From Caldimonas caldifontis (GTDB lineage: Bacteria; Pseudomonadota; Gammaproteobacteria; Burkholderiales; Burkholderiaceae_C), in the NCBI RefSeq assembly GCF_002930615.1, contig NZ_PSNX01000013.1:49080-113079 (forward strand): a DNA stretch of 64,000 nt, given 5' to 3'. The notes beneath the pieces were generated by a model. The model ran no database searches. It was not told the origin of the DNA and saw only the letters and a program-made list of their open reading frames with translations. The position numbers and the translations under genes are program-made. This document shows positions 22,476 through 32,676 of this stretch, piece after piece (within the stretch, counting starts at the first letter, position 1; every line of letters begins with the position of its first letter).

Positions 22476-23608
22476 TGGAGAGCTTCACCCCCAACACCAT
22501 GGATCAGCCCCTCCCGCCCGCTTCACCGCGCCGACTGGCACGGCGCATCGCCTGGACGCTGGCCGCCCTGCTGGTGCTGGGTTTCAGCGGCCTGCAGCTC
22601 GCGGCCTGGCAGCTCAAGGCCCAGGTCGAGCAGGCCCTGGGGCCGCGCGCCTCCGTGGGCAGCCTGCGCGTGACCTGGGCCGGCGTGGAGGCCACCGAGG
22701 TGCGCGTGCGCTCCACGCGCAGCGAACGCGCCGGCAGCTGGCCGGCCGACGACGAACTGCGTGCCCAGCGCGTCGTGCTCACACCCGACCTGTGGGGCCT
22801 GCTCACCGCGGACCTGCGCATTCGCCGGGTGCTGATCGAAGGTGGCTACCTGTCGATGTGGCGCACCCGCGAGGGGCGTCTGCGCGTGCTGCCAGCCCTT
22901 TTCGACCGGCCGCGAGACCCCAAGGCCTCGGGCCAGAGTGGCGCCGGGCTGCCGCTGCACATCGCACAGGTCGCCCTGCACGACACCGCACTGGAATTCT
23001 TCGACGCCTCGGTGCGCCAGCCGGCCCTGAAGCTGCGCCTGGAGGGACTGCAGGCGCGTGTGGGGCCGCTGGATCTGCCGGCCCTGGACACGCCCACCGC
23101 CTTCGAGCTCGACGCCACGCTCAAGGGGGTGCAACGCGACGGCCGGGTGAAGCTCGCCGGTGAGGTGACGCTGGCCACCACCGATGCGCGCGTGAAGGCG
23201 GACCTGCGTGGCGTGGACCTGGTGGCGCTGCAGCCCTACCTGATCAAGGTGTCCGAGGCCGGCGTGCGGCGCGGTGCCATGGACCTCAGCATCGACGCCC
23301 GGGTGCGCAACCAGCAGCTGCACGCCCCGGGCCGCCTCACGCTGATCGGGCTCGAGTTGAACAGCAGCGGCGGCATGCTGGGCACCTTCGCGGGGGTGCC
23401 GCGTCAGGCGGTGCTCGCCGCGATGAGCCGGGACGGCAAGCTGGACGTGGCCTTCACGCTGGAAGGCCGCCTGGACGACCCGAACTTCTCGCTCAACGAG
23501 AACTTCGCCCTGAAGGTGGCCGGCGGGCTGGCCTCGGCCCTGGGTGTGAGCCTCGGCGGCGTCGTGGAAGGCGTCGGCAACGTGATCAAGGGCCTGTTCG
23601 GCCGATGA
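22475..23608 (+). CDS. AsmA-like (DUF748-type) inner-membrane-anchored periplasmic protein
   Basis: This 377-residue protein has one N-terminal transmembrane helix (about residues 25-45 after an RRLARR positive patch) followed by a beta-rich periplasmic region. Repeated segments such as IRRVLIEGGYLSMWRT, ADLRGVDLVALQPYL and the Gly-rich C-terminus fit the AsmA/DUF748 superfamily, linked to outer-membrane lipid or envelope biogenesis. Two ATGs are possible, 22475 and 22499; neither has a clear ribosome-binding site. Its 3' end overlaps the convergent BLUF gene by 23 bp. The precise role is unknown. Confidence 0.75.
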   Translation: MESFTPNTMDQPLPPASPRRLARRIAWTLAALLVLGFSGLQLAAWQLKAQVEQALGPRASVGSLRVTWAGVEATEVRVRSTRSERAGSWPADDELRAQRVVLTPDLWGLLTADLRIRRVLIEGGYLSMWRTREGRLRVLPALFDRPRDPKASGQSGAGLPLHIAQVALHDTALEFFDASVRQPALKLRLEGLQARVGPLDLPALDTPTAFELDATLKGVQRDGRVKLAGEVTLATTDARVKADLRGVDLVALQPYLIKVSEAGVRRGAMDLSIDARVRNQQLHAPGRLTLIGLELNSSGGMLGTFAGVPRQAVLAAMSRDGKLDVAFTLEGRLDDPNFSLNENFALKVAGGLASALGVSLGGVVEGVGNVIKGLFGR

Positions 23609-24017
23609 TGGAGGCGGTGGCGATCAGTTCCTCCAGAAGCGCCATCGACACCCGCCCCGGCACCGCATAGGGGTCGAGGGTCGGCTTCTCGGAGTACTTC
23701 AGCACGATGGACGGGTTGATCTTGCCGAGGTTGACCTGCCCCATCGTCCAGCCGGCGAAGCGGCGCTCGCTGATTTCCTCGTAGTGCAGCAGCACGACAT
23801 CCTGGTGCCGGTCGTCGCGCACGATGTCGCTGTAGAGCTTGTTGACCGCCTCCCGCCCGCCTTCGAGCACCTGCATGAAGAGGTTGCCCCCGTAGCACAG
23901 GATGCCGGTGATGCCCAAGGGCGGATTGTGTGCGCGAGACTGTGCCAGGATGGAGTCGATGGCCTCATGCGTGAGCGGCTGGGCCGCGCGGCTGGCGTAG
24001 AGCAGACGGACGAGCAT
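23586..24017 (-). CDS. BLUF-domain blue-light photoreceptor
   Basis: This 143-residue protein is a single short BLUF domain that binds FAD and changes hydrogen bonding on blue-light absorption. The key residues fall at exactly the spacing of AppA: Tyr7 (RLLYAS), Asn31, Gln49 (FMQVLEG), Trp90 and Met92 (AGWTMG). The C-terminal tail is short, with no output domain, so it probably acts through a partner protein. It starts nine bases after folE and is likely co-transcribed with it. Its 3' end overlaps the convergent AsmA-like gene. Confidence 0.92.
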   Translation of the reverse strand: MLVRLLYASRAAQPLTHEAIDSILAQSRAHNPPLGITGILCYGGNLFMQVLEGGREAVNKLYSDIVRDDRHQDVVLLHYEEISERRFAGWTMGQVNLGKINPSIVLKYSEKPTLDPYAVPGRVSMALLEELIATASIIGRTGP

Positions 24018-24026
24018 GGGGGGACC

Positions 24027-24752
24027 TCAGGGCTTCTTGCTGTTGAGCAGGGCCAGGAATTCGCGGCGCAGGTTGGCATCCTTCAGGAAGCTGCCGCGCA
24101 TCACGCTGTTGATCATCTTGGAATCCATGTCCTTGACGCCGCGCCACTGCATGCAGAAGTGGTCGGCCTCCATCACGATGGCCAGGCCGTCGGGCTGCAT
24201 CTTGTCCTGCAGCAGGTCGGCCACCTGGGTGACCGCCTCCTCCTGGATCTGCGGCCGGCTCATGATCCATTCCGCCAGGCGCGCATACTTCGACAGGCCG
24301 ATCAGGTTGGAGTGCTCGTTGGGCATCACGCCCACCCACAGCCGCCCGATGATGGGGCAGAAGTGGTGGGAGCAGGCGCTGCGCACCGTGATCGGCCCGA
24401 CGATCATCAGCTCGTTGAGTCGCTCCACGTTCGGGAACTCGGTCACGTCGGGCTCGGCCACGTAGCGGCCCTTGAAGACCTCTCGCAGGTACATCTTGGC
24501 CACGCGGCGCGCGGTGTCCTGGGTGTTGTGGTCGCTCTCGGTGTCGATCACCAGGCTTTCGAGTACGCCGGCCATCTTGGCCTGGACCTCGTCGAGCAAG
24601 GCTTCCAGTTCGCCGGGCTCGATGAAATCCGAGATGTTGTCATTGGCGTGAAAGCGCCGCTGCGCGGCCTTGATGCGCTCGCGGATGCGCACCGACACCG
24701 GCACGCCTTCCTCGTCATCGCGATTCAGGGGAACGGAACTCAGGGCGGTCAT
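24027..24752 (-). CDS. folE: GTP cyclohydrolase I
   Basis: This 241-residue type I GTP cyclohydrolase makes 7,8-dihydroneopterin triphosphate, the first step of folate/pterin synthesis. Zinc-binding and catalytic segments are clear: RSACSHHFCPIIGRLWVG (Cys and His ligands), VMEADHFCMQWRG (second Cys) and NEHSNLIGLSKYARL. It is followed by the BLUF photoreceptor gene. NudB, which acts on the same pterin intermediate, is encoded about 5 kb away on the same strand. The N-terminal extension (residues 1-45) is variable in the family. Confidence 0.95.
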   Translation of the reverse strand: MTALSSVPLNRDDEEGVPVSVRIRERIKAAQRRFHANDNISDFIEPGELEALLDEVQAKMAGVLESLVIDTESDHNTQDTARRVAKMYLREVFKGRYVAEPDVTEFPNVERLNELMIVGPITVRSACSHHFCPIIGRLWVGVMPNEHSNLIGLSKYARLAEWIMSRPQIQEEAVTQVADLLQDKMQPDGLAIVMEADHFCMQWRGVKDMDSKMINSVMRGSFLKDANLRREFLALLNSKKP

Positions 24753-24843
24753 GGGCTGGGCCTTCCAGGGTCAAGCAGCCATCCTAGCAGCGCGGCATGA
24801 GCCTGCCGTGCATCCTCGCTCAATGGCCCCCGGGTGTCCAGGC

Positions 24844-26562
24844 CTATGGCAGCAGAGCTTCCAGCGAGGCCAGGCAGTCGGCCTCGTGAAGGGGTTTGTC
24901 GTCGCGGATGCGCAGCATGCGGGGAAATCGCACGGCGATGCCGCTCTTGTGGCGGGTGCTGCGGTTCAACCCTTCGAAGCCGAGCTCGAAGACCAGGCTG
25001 GGCCGCACGCTGTGCACCGGCCCGAAGCGCTCGAGCGTGGTGCGTCGGATGACGGCATCGATGCGCCGGAACTCCTCGTCGCTCAGCCCCGAGTACGCCT
25101 TGGCGAACGCCACGAGCTGCAAGGCCCCGGGTTGGGCCGGCTCGCGGCGGGCGATCGCCTCCACCACGGCCTGCGCCTCGTCGGCATCGCGCGGGGGGCG
25201 GTTCCACACGGCAAAGGTGTAGTCGGTGTAGAGGCTGGCGCGGCGCCCGTGGCCACGCTGGGCATAGATCAGCACGGCGTCCACGCTCAAGGGGTCGGTC
25301 TTCCACTTCCACCACACACCCTCGGACTTCGTGCGCCCGGTGCCGTAGCGGGCCTCGCGCTGCTTGAGCATCAAGCCCTCCACCCCCCGCGCGCGCGAGC
25401 CCTCGCGCAGCCGGGCGAGCCCTGCCCAGTCGGCTGCCTCCACCAGCGGCGACAGGTTCAGCGTCGCCGTGCCGTCCGAGCGCGAGCCCAGCCGCGCCGC
25501 CAGCGCTTCAAGCTGCAGGCGGCGCATGGCCTGGGAGGCTTTCCGAAGATCCCGCCCCTCCCATTCCAGCAGGTCGTAGGCGATCAGCGCCACCGGCACC
25601 TCGGCCAGCACACGCCGGCCGAGCGTCTTGCGCCCGATGCGCTGCTGCAGCAAGGCAAAGGCCGCCGGGCGCCCGTCCTTCCACACCACGAGCTCCCCGT
25701 CGATCACCGTGCCTTCGGGCCAGGCACGCGCGGCCTCCACCACCTCGGGAAAGCGGTCGGTCACGAGTTCCTCGCCGCGCGACCAGATCCACACGTCGCC
25801 AGCGCGTCGCACGACCTGCACACGGATGCCGTCATATTTCCACTCGGCCTGCCAGTCGGTCACCGGCCCCAGCACCTCGTCCATCGCCTCGACCGGTGTC
25901 TCCAGCGGGTGGGCCAGGAAAAAGGGATAGGGCTGGCCGGCGTCCTGGCGGGCATCGATGGCCGGCGACACCAGGGCCTCGAACTGCGCCGCGTCGGGCG
26001 GTGCGCTGGCGGCTCGTCCGGTGGTGGCGAAGCCCATGAGCCGCTGGGCGATGATTTCGGGTGGCAGCCCGGCCTGCTCGGCCAGCGCACGCGTCACGAG
26101 CAAGCGCGACACCCCCACGCGGAAGCCCCCGCCGATCAGCTTGCCCAGCAGAAAACGGCCGGGTGTGTCGAGTTCGTTCCACCACTGGCGCAGGCGCTCG
26201 CGCTGCACCTCGGGCGGGGCCTCTCGCAAGGGCAGGAGGCGCTGATCCATCCACTGCGCCAGGCCCAGCTCGATGGCCGTCTTAGGAGGCGGGAGGATCA
26301 GGGCGATGGTTTCGGCCAGATCGCCCACGCTCTGATAGCACTCTTCGAAGAGCCAGTCGTCGATACCCGCCGCCTCGCAGGCCCAGGTCTTGAGCTGCGC
26401 CGTGCCCACCACCCGCCGGGGCCGGCCGCCACTGAGGAAGTAGACCGCCCAGGCCGCATCGGCCGCCGTGGCACGCGCGAAGTAGCGCCGCAGCGCCGCC
26501 ACCTTGTCACGGGTGGACGTGGTCGCGTCCAGCTCGGCGTAGAGGTCGGCGAAGTCGCGCAT
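24844..26562 (-). CDS. ATP-dependent DNA ligase (ligase-associated DNA damage response type)
   Basis: This 572-residue ligase has an N-terminal DNA-binding domain, the adenylation domain with nucleophile Lys in EWKYDGIRVQ, motif III/IIIa regions including VIDGELVVW, motif IV GVEGLMLKQ, motif V VWWKWK, and the C-terminal OB domain. It seals nicks using ATP, unlike the housekeeping NAD-dependent LigA. It starts 7 bp after the MBL-fold exonuclease gene. The pair matches the Lig-Exo part of the known Lhr-Core/Exo/Lig/MPE DNA repair cluster, with the helicase encoded at 14.7-17.1 kb. Confidence 0.92.
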   Translation of the reverse strand: MRDFADLYAELDATTSTRDKVAALRRYFARATAADAAWAVYFLSGGRPRRVVGTAQLKTWACEAAGIDDWLFEECYQSVGDLAETIALILPPPKTAIELGLAQWMDQRLLPLREAPPEVQRERLRQWWNELDTPGRFLLGKLIGGGFRVGVSRLLVTRALAEQAGLPPEIIAQRLMGFATTGRAASAPPDAAQFEALVSPAIDARQDAGQPYPFFLAHPLETPVEAMDEVLGPVTDWQAEWKYDGIRVQVVRRAGDVWIWSRGEELVTDRFPEVVEAARAWPEGTVIDGELVVWKDGRPAAFALLQQRIGRKTLGRRVLAEVPVALIAYDLLEWEGRDLRKASQAMRRLQLEALAARLGSRSDGTATLNLSPLVEAADWAGLARLREGSRARGVEGLMLKQREARYGTGRTKSEGVWWKWKTDPLSVDAVLIYAQRGHGRRASLYTDYTFAVWNRPPRDADEAQAVVEAIARREPAQPGALQLVAFAKAYSGLSDEEFRRIDAVIRRTTLERFGPVHSVRPSLVFELGFEGLNRSTRHKSGIAVRFPRMLRIRDDKPLHEADCLASLEALLP

Positions 26563-26569
26563 CGCAGGC

Positions 26570-27565
26570 TCAGTTCTCGTCGCCGTACTCGGTGCGGAAC
26601 GAGCCCGCCTCCAGGCCCTGCTCCTGCAGCCAGCGCACCATCACCGCCTCGTAGCCGTGGGTCACGATGACACGGGACGCACCACTCGCGCCGATGGCCC
26701 GCTGCAGTGCCGGCCAGTCGGCATGGTCGCTCAGCACGAAGCCCCGGTCCACGCCCTGGCGACGCCGCGTGCCGCGCAGCCGCATCCAGCCGCTCACGTA
26801 CCCGTCGCGCGCCTCGCCCAGACGACGTTCCCAGGTGCTGCGCGAGGCCGCAGGGGGGGCAATGACCAGGGCACGGGTCAGGGTGTCTGGCGTGACGCCC
26901 GGCCCCAACGCCAGGGCCTCGGGCAGCGACACGCCCGCCGCCACGTAGGCCCGGTTCACAGCCGCCACCGCCGGGTGCACCACCAGCGGCCCGGGCCCCT
27001 CGCCCAGCCCATGCAGCAGGCGCTGCGCCTTGCCGAAGCTGTAGGCATAGAGCAGGCTGGGCCGCCCGTCGGCAGCGTTCGCCGCCCACCAGCGCCGGAT
27101 CTCGTCCAGCACTTCGGCCTGGGGTGACCAGCGGTAGATCGGCAGGCCGAAGGTCGATTCGGTGATGAAGCAGTCGCAGCGCACCGGCTCGAAGGGCGCG
27201 CAGGTGCCGTCCGCTTCGAGCTTGTAGTCGCCCGACACCACCCAGACCTCGCCGCGGTGCTCGATCCTCACCTGAGCCGAGCCCAGCACATGCCCGGCCG
27301 GGTACAGCGACACCTGGACGCCGCCGATCGTCACCGTCTCGCCATAGGCCAGGGCCTGCAGCGAGATGTCGCCCAGGCGCTCGCGCAGCACGCCCGCACC
27401 CGGCGCCGCCGCCAGGTAGTGCTGGTGGCCACTGCGCGCGTGGTCGGCATGGGCGTGGGTGATCACGGCGCGCGCCACCGGCCGCCAGGGGTCGATGTGG
27501 AAGTCACCCGCGGGGCAGTACAGCCCGTCCGGGCGTGCCACCACGAGATCGGCGCGAGCCGCCAT
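26570..27565 (-). CDS. Ligase-associated MBL-fold/beta-CASP DNA exonuclease
   Basis: This 331-residue metallo-beta-lactamase-fold nuclease resembles the Exo component of the ligase-associated DNA damage response cluster. The metal site motif THAHADHARSGH begins near residue 36, followed by AGHVLGSAQV, VSGDYKLE, and the C-terminal VLSDHADW and VTHGYE typical of SNM1/Artemis-like enzymes. It is probably a DNA end-processing enzyme acting with the adjacent ligase. It lies 3 bp after clsB and 7 bp before the ligase gene. Confidence 0.9.
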   Translation of the reverse strand: MAARADLVVARPDGLYCPAGDFHIDPWRPVARAVITHAHADHARSGHQHYLAAAPGAGVLRERLGDISLQALAYGETVTIGGVQVSLYPAGHVLGSAQVRIEHRGEVWVVSGDYKLEADGTCAPFEPVRCDCFITESTFGLPIYRWSPQAEVLDEIRRWWAANAADGRPSLLYAYSFGKAQRLLHGLGEGPGPLVVHPAVAAVNRAYVAAGVSLPEALALGPGVTPDTLTRALVIAPPAASRSTWERRLGEARDGYVSGWMRLRGTRRRQGVDRGFVLSDHADWPALQRAIGASGASRVIVTHGYEAVMVRWLQEQGLEAGSFRTEYGDEN

Positions 27566-27568
27566 GCC

Positions 27569-28885
27569 TCAGTACCGCCCGGTGGCTCCGGCGACCCGCA
27601 TGAACAGCCGCGCCATCCAGGCCACCAGGCCGCGTCGCAGGTAGCGACGCCAGGCCGGCAAGCCCAGCGTCTCGCGGGTCACTTCACGTGAGACGGCCAT
27701 CGCCTGCTCGATCTCGTCGGCCAGTCCCGCCACGAAGCCGGCATCACGCACGATCACGTTGCCCTCCAGGTTCACCAGCAGCGACAACGGATCGATGTTG
27801 GAGCTGCCCACCGTGGCCCAGTCGTCGTCCACGACCGCCACCTTGGCATGCAGAAAGGCCGGCGTGTACTCGAAGATGCGGATGCCGTGCGCGAGCATCT
27901 CGTCATAGAGCGCCTGCGCAGCCAGGGCGGCCATGCGGTAATCGACCTTGCCCTGGAGCAGCAATCGCACTTGAACGCCCCGCTGGGCCGCATGGCGCAG
28001 TGCGCGGCGAAAGGCCCGTCCGGGATAGAAGTAGGGGCTGACCAGGTCCACCCGCTGACGGGCCCCGCGGATGGCCTCGATGTAGGCTCGCTCGATGGTG
28101 CGGCGCTGCTTGAGGTTGTCTCGCACCACGAAGGCCACACGCATGGGGTGCGGGTCGTGCAAGGCCCGCTCCACCACCTGCCAGCGGGTGGTGCGAAGCC
28201 TGCGCAACAGACGGCGCGCGCGCGCCATCGGGTAAGAGCTGCGCGCCAGCTCCACGAGCTCGTCGCGCCAGTCCCGGCCAAGATGCGAACGCATCCACAG
28301 AGCGCGCACGGTCTGCTCCATCGGAGCCACGATCGGGCCGCGCACCTCGACGGCATAGTCCAGCCGAGGCCAATCGCTCCAGCCATGGTGAATGTCAAGC
28401 CGGTCATCGATGATGTTGATGCCCCCCACGAATCCCACGTCGGCATCGACGACGCACAGCTTCTGATGCAAACGCCGCAGCTGGCCCGGCTGCAGCCAGC
28501 TGCGCCACCCTGCCAGCGGCCGGAAAACGGTCAGGCGCACGCCGCTGTCGCGCAGGCGGGGGCCGATCCTGGCCAGCGAAGGTCCTGAGCCGAAGCCGTC
28601 GATCACCACACTGACACGCACGCCACGTTGCGCCGCACGCGCCAGGGCCGCCGCCATGTCCTGCCCCGCAATGTCGTCGTGAAAAATGTAGGTGGCCAGC
28701 CAGACGCGGTGACGCGCCCGCTCGATGGCTTCCTGCATGGCCGGGAACAGCTGGTCTCCCCCTCGCAGCAGACGCACCTGGTTGGAGCCTGTGAACAGGG
28801 GCCGCGACTGGGCGTACCAGGCCAGAGCATGGGTGTCGTCTTCAGACACCGGTTCGGCCATCAGATTGTCGGGCCGTGCCGCCAT
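27569..28885 (-). CDS. clsB: Cardiolipin synthase B-like phospholipase D family protein
   Basis: This 438-residue protein has two HKD phospholipase D motifs, HQKLCVVDADVGFVGG and HAKVAVVDDDWATVGSSN. Arrangement and length match ClsB, which makes cardiolipin or related phospholipids at the inner membrane by phosphatidyl transfer. The N-terminus lacks strong transmembrane helices, as in ClsB and unlike ClsA. It follows the EEP-family gene by 3 bp; in other Burkholderiales the same EEP-clsB pair (ybhP-ybhO-like) is common. The start at 28885 or the ATG at 28861 are both possible. Confidence 0.88.
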   Translation of the reverse strand: MAARPDNLMAEPVSEDDTHALAWYAQSRPLFTGSNQVRLLRGGDQLFPAMQEAIERARHRVWLATYIFHDDIAGQDMAAALARAAQRGVRVSVVIDGFGSGPSLARIGPRLRDSGVRLTVFRPLAGWRSWLQPGQLRRLHQKLCVVDADVGFVGGINIIDDRLDIHHGWSDWPRLDYAVEVRGPIVAPMEQTVRALWMRSHLGRDWRDELVELARSSYPMARARRLLRRLRTTRWQVVERALHDPHPMRVAFVVRDNLKQRRTIERAYIEAIRGARQRVDLVSPYFYPGRAFRRALRHAAQRGVQVRLLLQGKVDYRMAALAAQALYDEMLAHGIRIFEYTPAFLHAKVAVVDDDWATVGSSNIDPLSLLVNLEGNVIVRDAGFVAGLADEIEQAMAVSREVTRETLGLPAWRRYLRRGLVAWMARLFMRVAGATGRY

Positions 28886-28888
28886 GGC

Positions 28889-29689
28889 TCAGACCGGCTC
28901 CAGCTCGGCCACCAGCGGAAGGTGGTCGGACATGCGCGCCCAGGACGTCCCACGTGGCACGAAGGTCGAGACGCAGCGCAGACCGCGGGTGTAGATGCGA
29001 TCGAGCGCGAACACCGGCACACGCGAGGGGAAGGTCAGCGGGCGGCGGCCGTTCGGATCGCAGGCCCGCTCCAATCCAAGGGCCGAAATGGCCGGGTTGA
29101 GCTTTTCGCCCCAGTCGTTGAAATCCCCGGCCACGATCAACGGAGCTCCTGGCGGAACATGCGTCTCGATGAAATCCGCCAGGCGCTCCACCTGCCGGAT
29201 CCGGCTGGCATGGATCAGCCCGAAATGCGCCACCACTGCATGCAGCTCACTTCCCTGCCACTGCACAGGCACATGCAGCAGGCCCCGCTGCTCGAAGCGG
29301 TGATCCGACACATCATGGTGGCCGATGTCACCGATCGGCCAGCGTGACAGCAAGGCATTGCCATGCTCGCCGTCACGGGTCACCGCATTGGTCCGGTAGG
29401 CCGCCACATAGCCCTCGGGCGCGAGGAAGTCGGCCTGCGACTGATCCGGCCAGCCAAACCAGGTGCGCTCAAAACGACGCGCATCGCGGTGGTGGAAGCT
29501 GCGCACCTCCTGGAGGAACACCAGATCTGCATCGAGCGCTTCCACACCCAGCCCCAGGTTATGGATCTCCAGGCGACGCAACGGCCCCAGGCCGCGCACC
29601 CCCTTGTGGATGTTGTACGTGGCCACGCGCAGGCGCTGCCCATCGAAATGGGTGGCCGGCGGAAGCTGGCTGGACTGCAGGGGGTTCAT
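28889..29689 (-). CDS. Endonuclease/exonuclease/phosphatase family protein (YbhP-like)
   Basis: This 266-residue EEP-superfamily phosphoesterase has the metal and catalytic motifs VATYNIHKG, LQEV, a central HFGLIHASR, AGDFNDWGE, LDRIYTRG and the terminal SDHLPLVAE. The family includes Mg-dependent nucleases and lipid or sugar phosphatases; the constant pairing with clsB suggests a membrane-lipid-related phosphodiesterase, but this is inference. I chose the ATG at 29689 (MNPLQSS) because it overlaps the nudB stop as ATGA. A longer start at 29764 would intrude into nudB. Confidence 0.87.
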   Translation of the reverse strand: MNPLQSSQLPPATHFDGQRLRVATYNIHKGVRGLGPLRRLEIHNLGLGVEALDADLVFLQEVRSFHHRDARRFERTWFGWPDQSQADFLAPEGYVAAYRTNAVTRDGEHGNALLSRWPIGDIGHHDVSDHRFEQRGLLHVPVQWQGSELHAVVAHFGLIHASRIRQVERLADFIETHVPPGAPLIVAGDFNDWGEKLNPAISALGLERACDPNGRRPLTFPSRVPVFALDRIYTRGLRCVSTFVPRGTSWARMSDHLPLVAELEPV

Positions 29690-30174
29690 GCAGAGCCAGC
29701 CTCCCCATGGCCCGCAAAGCGCGGCAGCATCAGGATGGCCTCGGCGTTGGACGGCGAAAAGCAACGATCAGCCGCGGCGCGCCAGGGCAACCAGGCATGC
29801 TGAAGGTGCTCCCGCGGTGTCAGACGCACGGGAATGTCGCGTGGCACCTGCAGGCCGAACACATGCTCGGTGTTGTGCGTGACGCCGGGGGCGTAGCGGT
29901 GCCGCCACACCGGGTAGATTTCGTACACATTGCGCAGGCCCCAATCCACCAGCTGCTCACGCGGTACCGCCGCACTGCCGATCTCGATCCCCGTCTCTTC
30001 GGCCACTTCCCGGATGCAGGTGTCCACCAGTGGTTCGTCCGGACGATCCTTCGACCCCGTGACACTCTGCCAGTACCCCGGCCGATCGGCACGCTCGATC
30101 AGCAGCACCTCCAGCGCCGGGCTGTGGATCACCACCAGCACGGATTCCGGAATCTTCGGTGGGCGTTCACTCAA
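29686..30174 (-). CDS. nudB: Dihydroneopterin triphosphate diphosphatase (Nudix)
   Basis: This 162-residue Nudix hydrolase matches NudB, which removes pyrophosphate from dihydroneopterin triphosphate in folate synthesis. The Nudix box reads GSKDRPDE-x7-REVAEETG (one residue longer between Gly and Glu than the textbook spacing). Upstream ATGs give a long unrelated leader. I chose the TTG at 30174, because AGGAG (30187-30183 on the minus strand) sits exactly eight bases before it and the protein then has the usual family length. It is coupled to the EEP gene by an ATGA overlap and lies downstream of the aspS terminator. Confidence 0.85.
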   Translation of the reverse strand: MSERPPKIPESVLVVIHSPALEVLLIERADRPGYWQSVTGSKDRPDEPLVDTCIREVAEETGIEIGSAAVPREQLVDWGLRNVYEIYPVWRHRYAPGVTHNTEHVFGLQVPRDIPVRLTPREHLQHAWLPWRAAADRCFSPSNAEAILMLPRFAGHGEAGSA

Positions 30175-30182
30175 GATGCCAA

Positions 30183-30187
30183 CTCCT
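30183..30187 (-). promoter_or_regulatory. Shine-Dalgarno deciding a TTG start for nudB
   Basis: AGGAG on the minus strand precedes TTG (30174-30172) by eight bases. No ATG or GTG within the conserved N-terminus offers a comparable site, so translation probably begins at the TTG. Confidence 0.65.
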
Positions 30188-30244
30188 GTCACTGCCGTGG
30201 ATTCTGGACCATCCAGCGCCCTGTTGCGCTGAGAACCCGCCCCG

Positions 30245-30278
30245 AAAAAACAAGGGGTGGCCGCCAGGGCCACCCCTT
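30245..30278 (-). terminator. Intrinsic terminator of aspS
   Basis: Reading the minus strand, an 11-bp perfect stem (AAGGGGTGGCC / GGCCACCCCTT) with a 5-base loop ends at 30252 and is followed by G and six Ts. It lies 23 bases after the aspS stop. This is a textbook rho-independent terminator and suggests that nudB and downstream genes need read-through or their own promoter. Confidence 0.9.
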
Positions 30279-30301
30279 CGATACCGACGGGTCGCAACAG
30301 T

Positions 30302-32098
<1,797 letters not shown>

Positions 32099-32198
32099 GC
32101 AATCACTCCGATACGGGGGGGAAGCGCCAAGGCTTGGCGCCCAAGGGCCGATGCGCCCTGGAGACGCCGGGCCTCGCGCGGCCCGGCCGGGAAGTCAG

Positions 32199-32534
32199 TC
32201 AATGGCAGGCGCAGGAGCCGCCGCAAGGTGCCGATGCCGTGCTGGCCGGGGTGCTCGCGCCGCCACTGGCGGGCGAATCGCCGGTGCTGCCAGATGCCGA
32301 CGCCGCGGCGGCAGCCCCACCCGCAGCTGCAGCGCCGGTCGAGCCCGATGCCCCGCCACGGAAATCCGTCACATACCAGCCTGATCCTTTGAGCTGGAAG
32401 CCCGCGGCGGTGACCTGCTTGCGGAAGGTTTCCGCACCGCAGTGTGGGCAACGCGTCAGCACCGGATCAGAGATTTTCTGAAGCACGTCCTGCCCATGCC
32501 CGCAGGACTCGCACTTGTAAGCATAGATAGGCAT
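32199..32534 (-). CDS. FmdB-family zinc-ribbon protein
   Basis: This 111-residue protein has an N-terminal zinc ribbon (MPIYAYKCESCGHG ... CPHCGAETF) typical of the FmdB family, whose function is mostly unknown and often described as putative regulatory. The middle is a low-complexity Ala/Gly/Ser-rich tail and the C-terminus ends CGGSCACH, a second Cys/His-rich patch. The ATG at 32534 gives the universal family start MPIYxY. It lies directly upstream of aspS, a common order in Burkholderiales. Confidence 0.88.
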   Translation of the reverse strand: MPIYAYKCESCGHGQDVLQKISDPVLTRCPHCGAETFRKQVTAAGFQLKGSGWYVTDFRGGASGSTGAAAAGGAAAAASASGSTGDSPASGGASTPASTASAPCGGSCACH

Positions 32535-32567
32535 ACCAACACCCAGAGGAAATGAGAAAAACCCTGA

Positions 32568-32573
32568 ATTATA
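32568..32573 (-). promoter_or_regulatory. Perfect -10 element for fmdB-aspS
   Basis: The minus strand reads CACCTATAATTC, with TATAAT 34 bases before the fmdB ATG. No good -35 was found at 16-18 bases. The same CACCTATAAT string occurs in the divergent promoter at 32626. Confidence 0.5.
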
Positions 32574-32602
32574 GGTGTCCGGCTTCAGGCATGTTTCCTG
32601 CA

Positions 32603-32631
32603 TTGGTGGGCCGACTTGGGCCACCTATAAT
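32603..32631 (+). promoter_or_regulatory. Sigma-70-like promoter of the sodium:solute symporter gene
   Basis: TTGGTG (32603-32608) and a perfect TATAAT (32626-32631) are separated by 17 bases, 46 bases before the ATG at 32677. It is one of the best-looking housekeeping promoters in the window. Confidence 0.65.
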
Positions 32632-32676
32632 CCGCGCGCATTTGTAACCCCCTTCCCTGGCGAAAGGAATGCCCCG

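Noticed and set aside
28889..29689. EEP-family protein as the missing metallophosphoesterase of the ligase-associated repair set
   Set aside because: Its motifs belong to the endonuclease/exonuclease/phosphatase superfamily, not to calcineurin-like phosphoesterases, and it pairs with clsB.
32168..32187. CCGGGCC/GGCCCGG hairpin between fmdB and aspS
   Set aside because: It has a good stem but no T-tract in either direction, and fmdB and aspS are plausibly co-transcribed.
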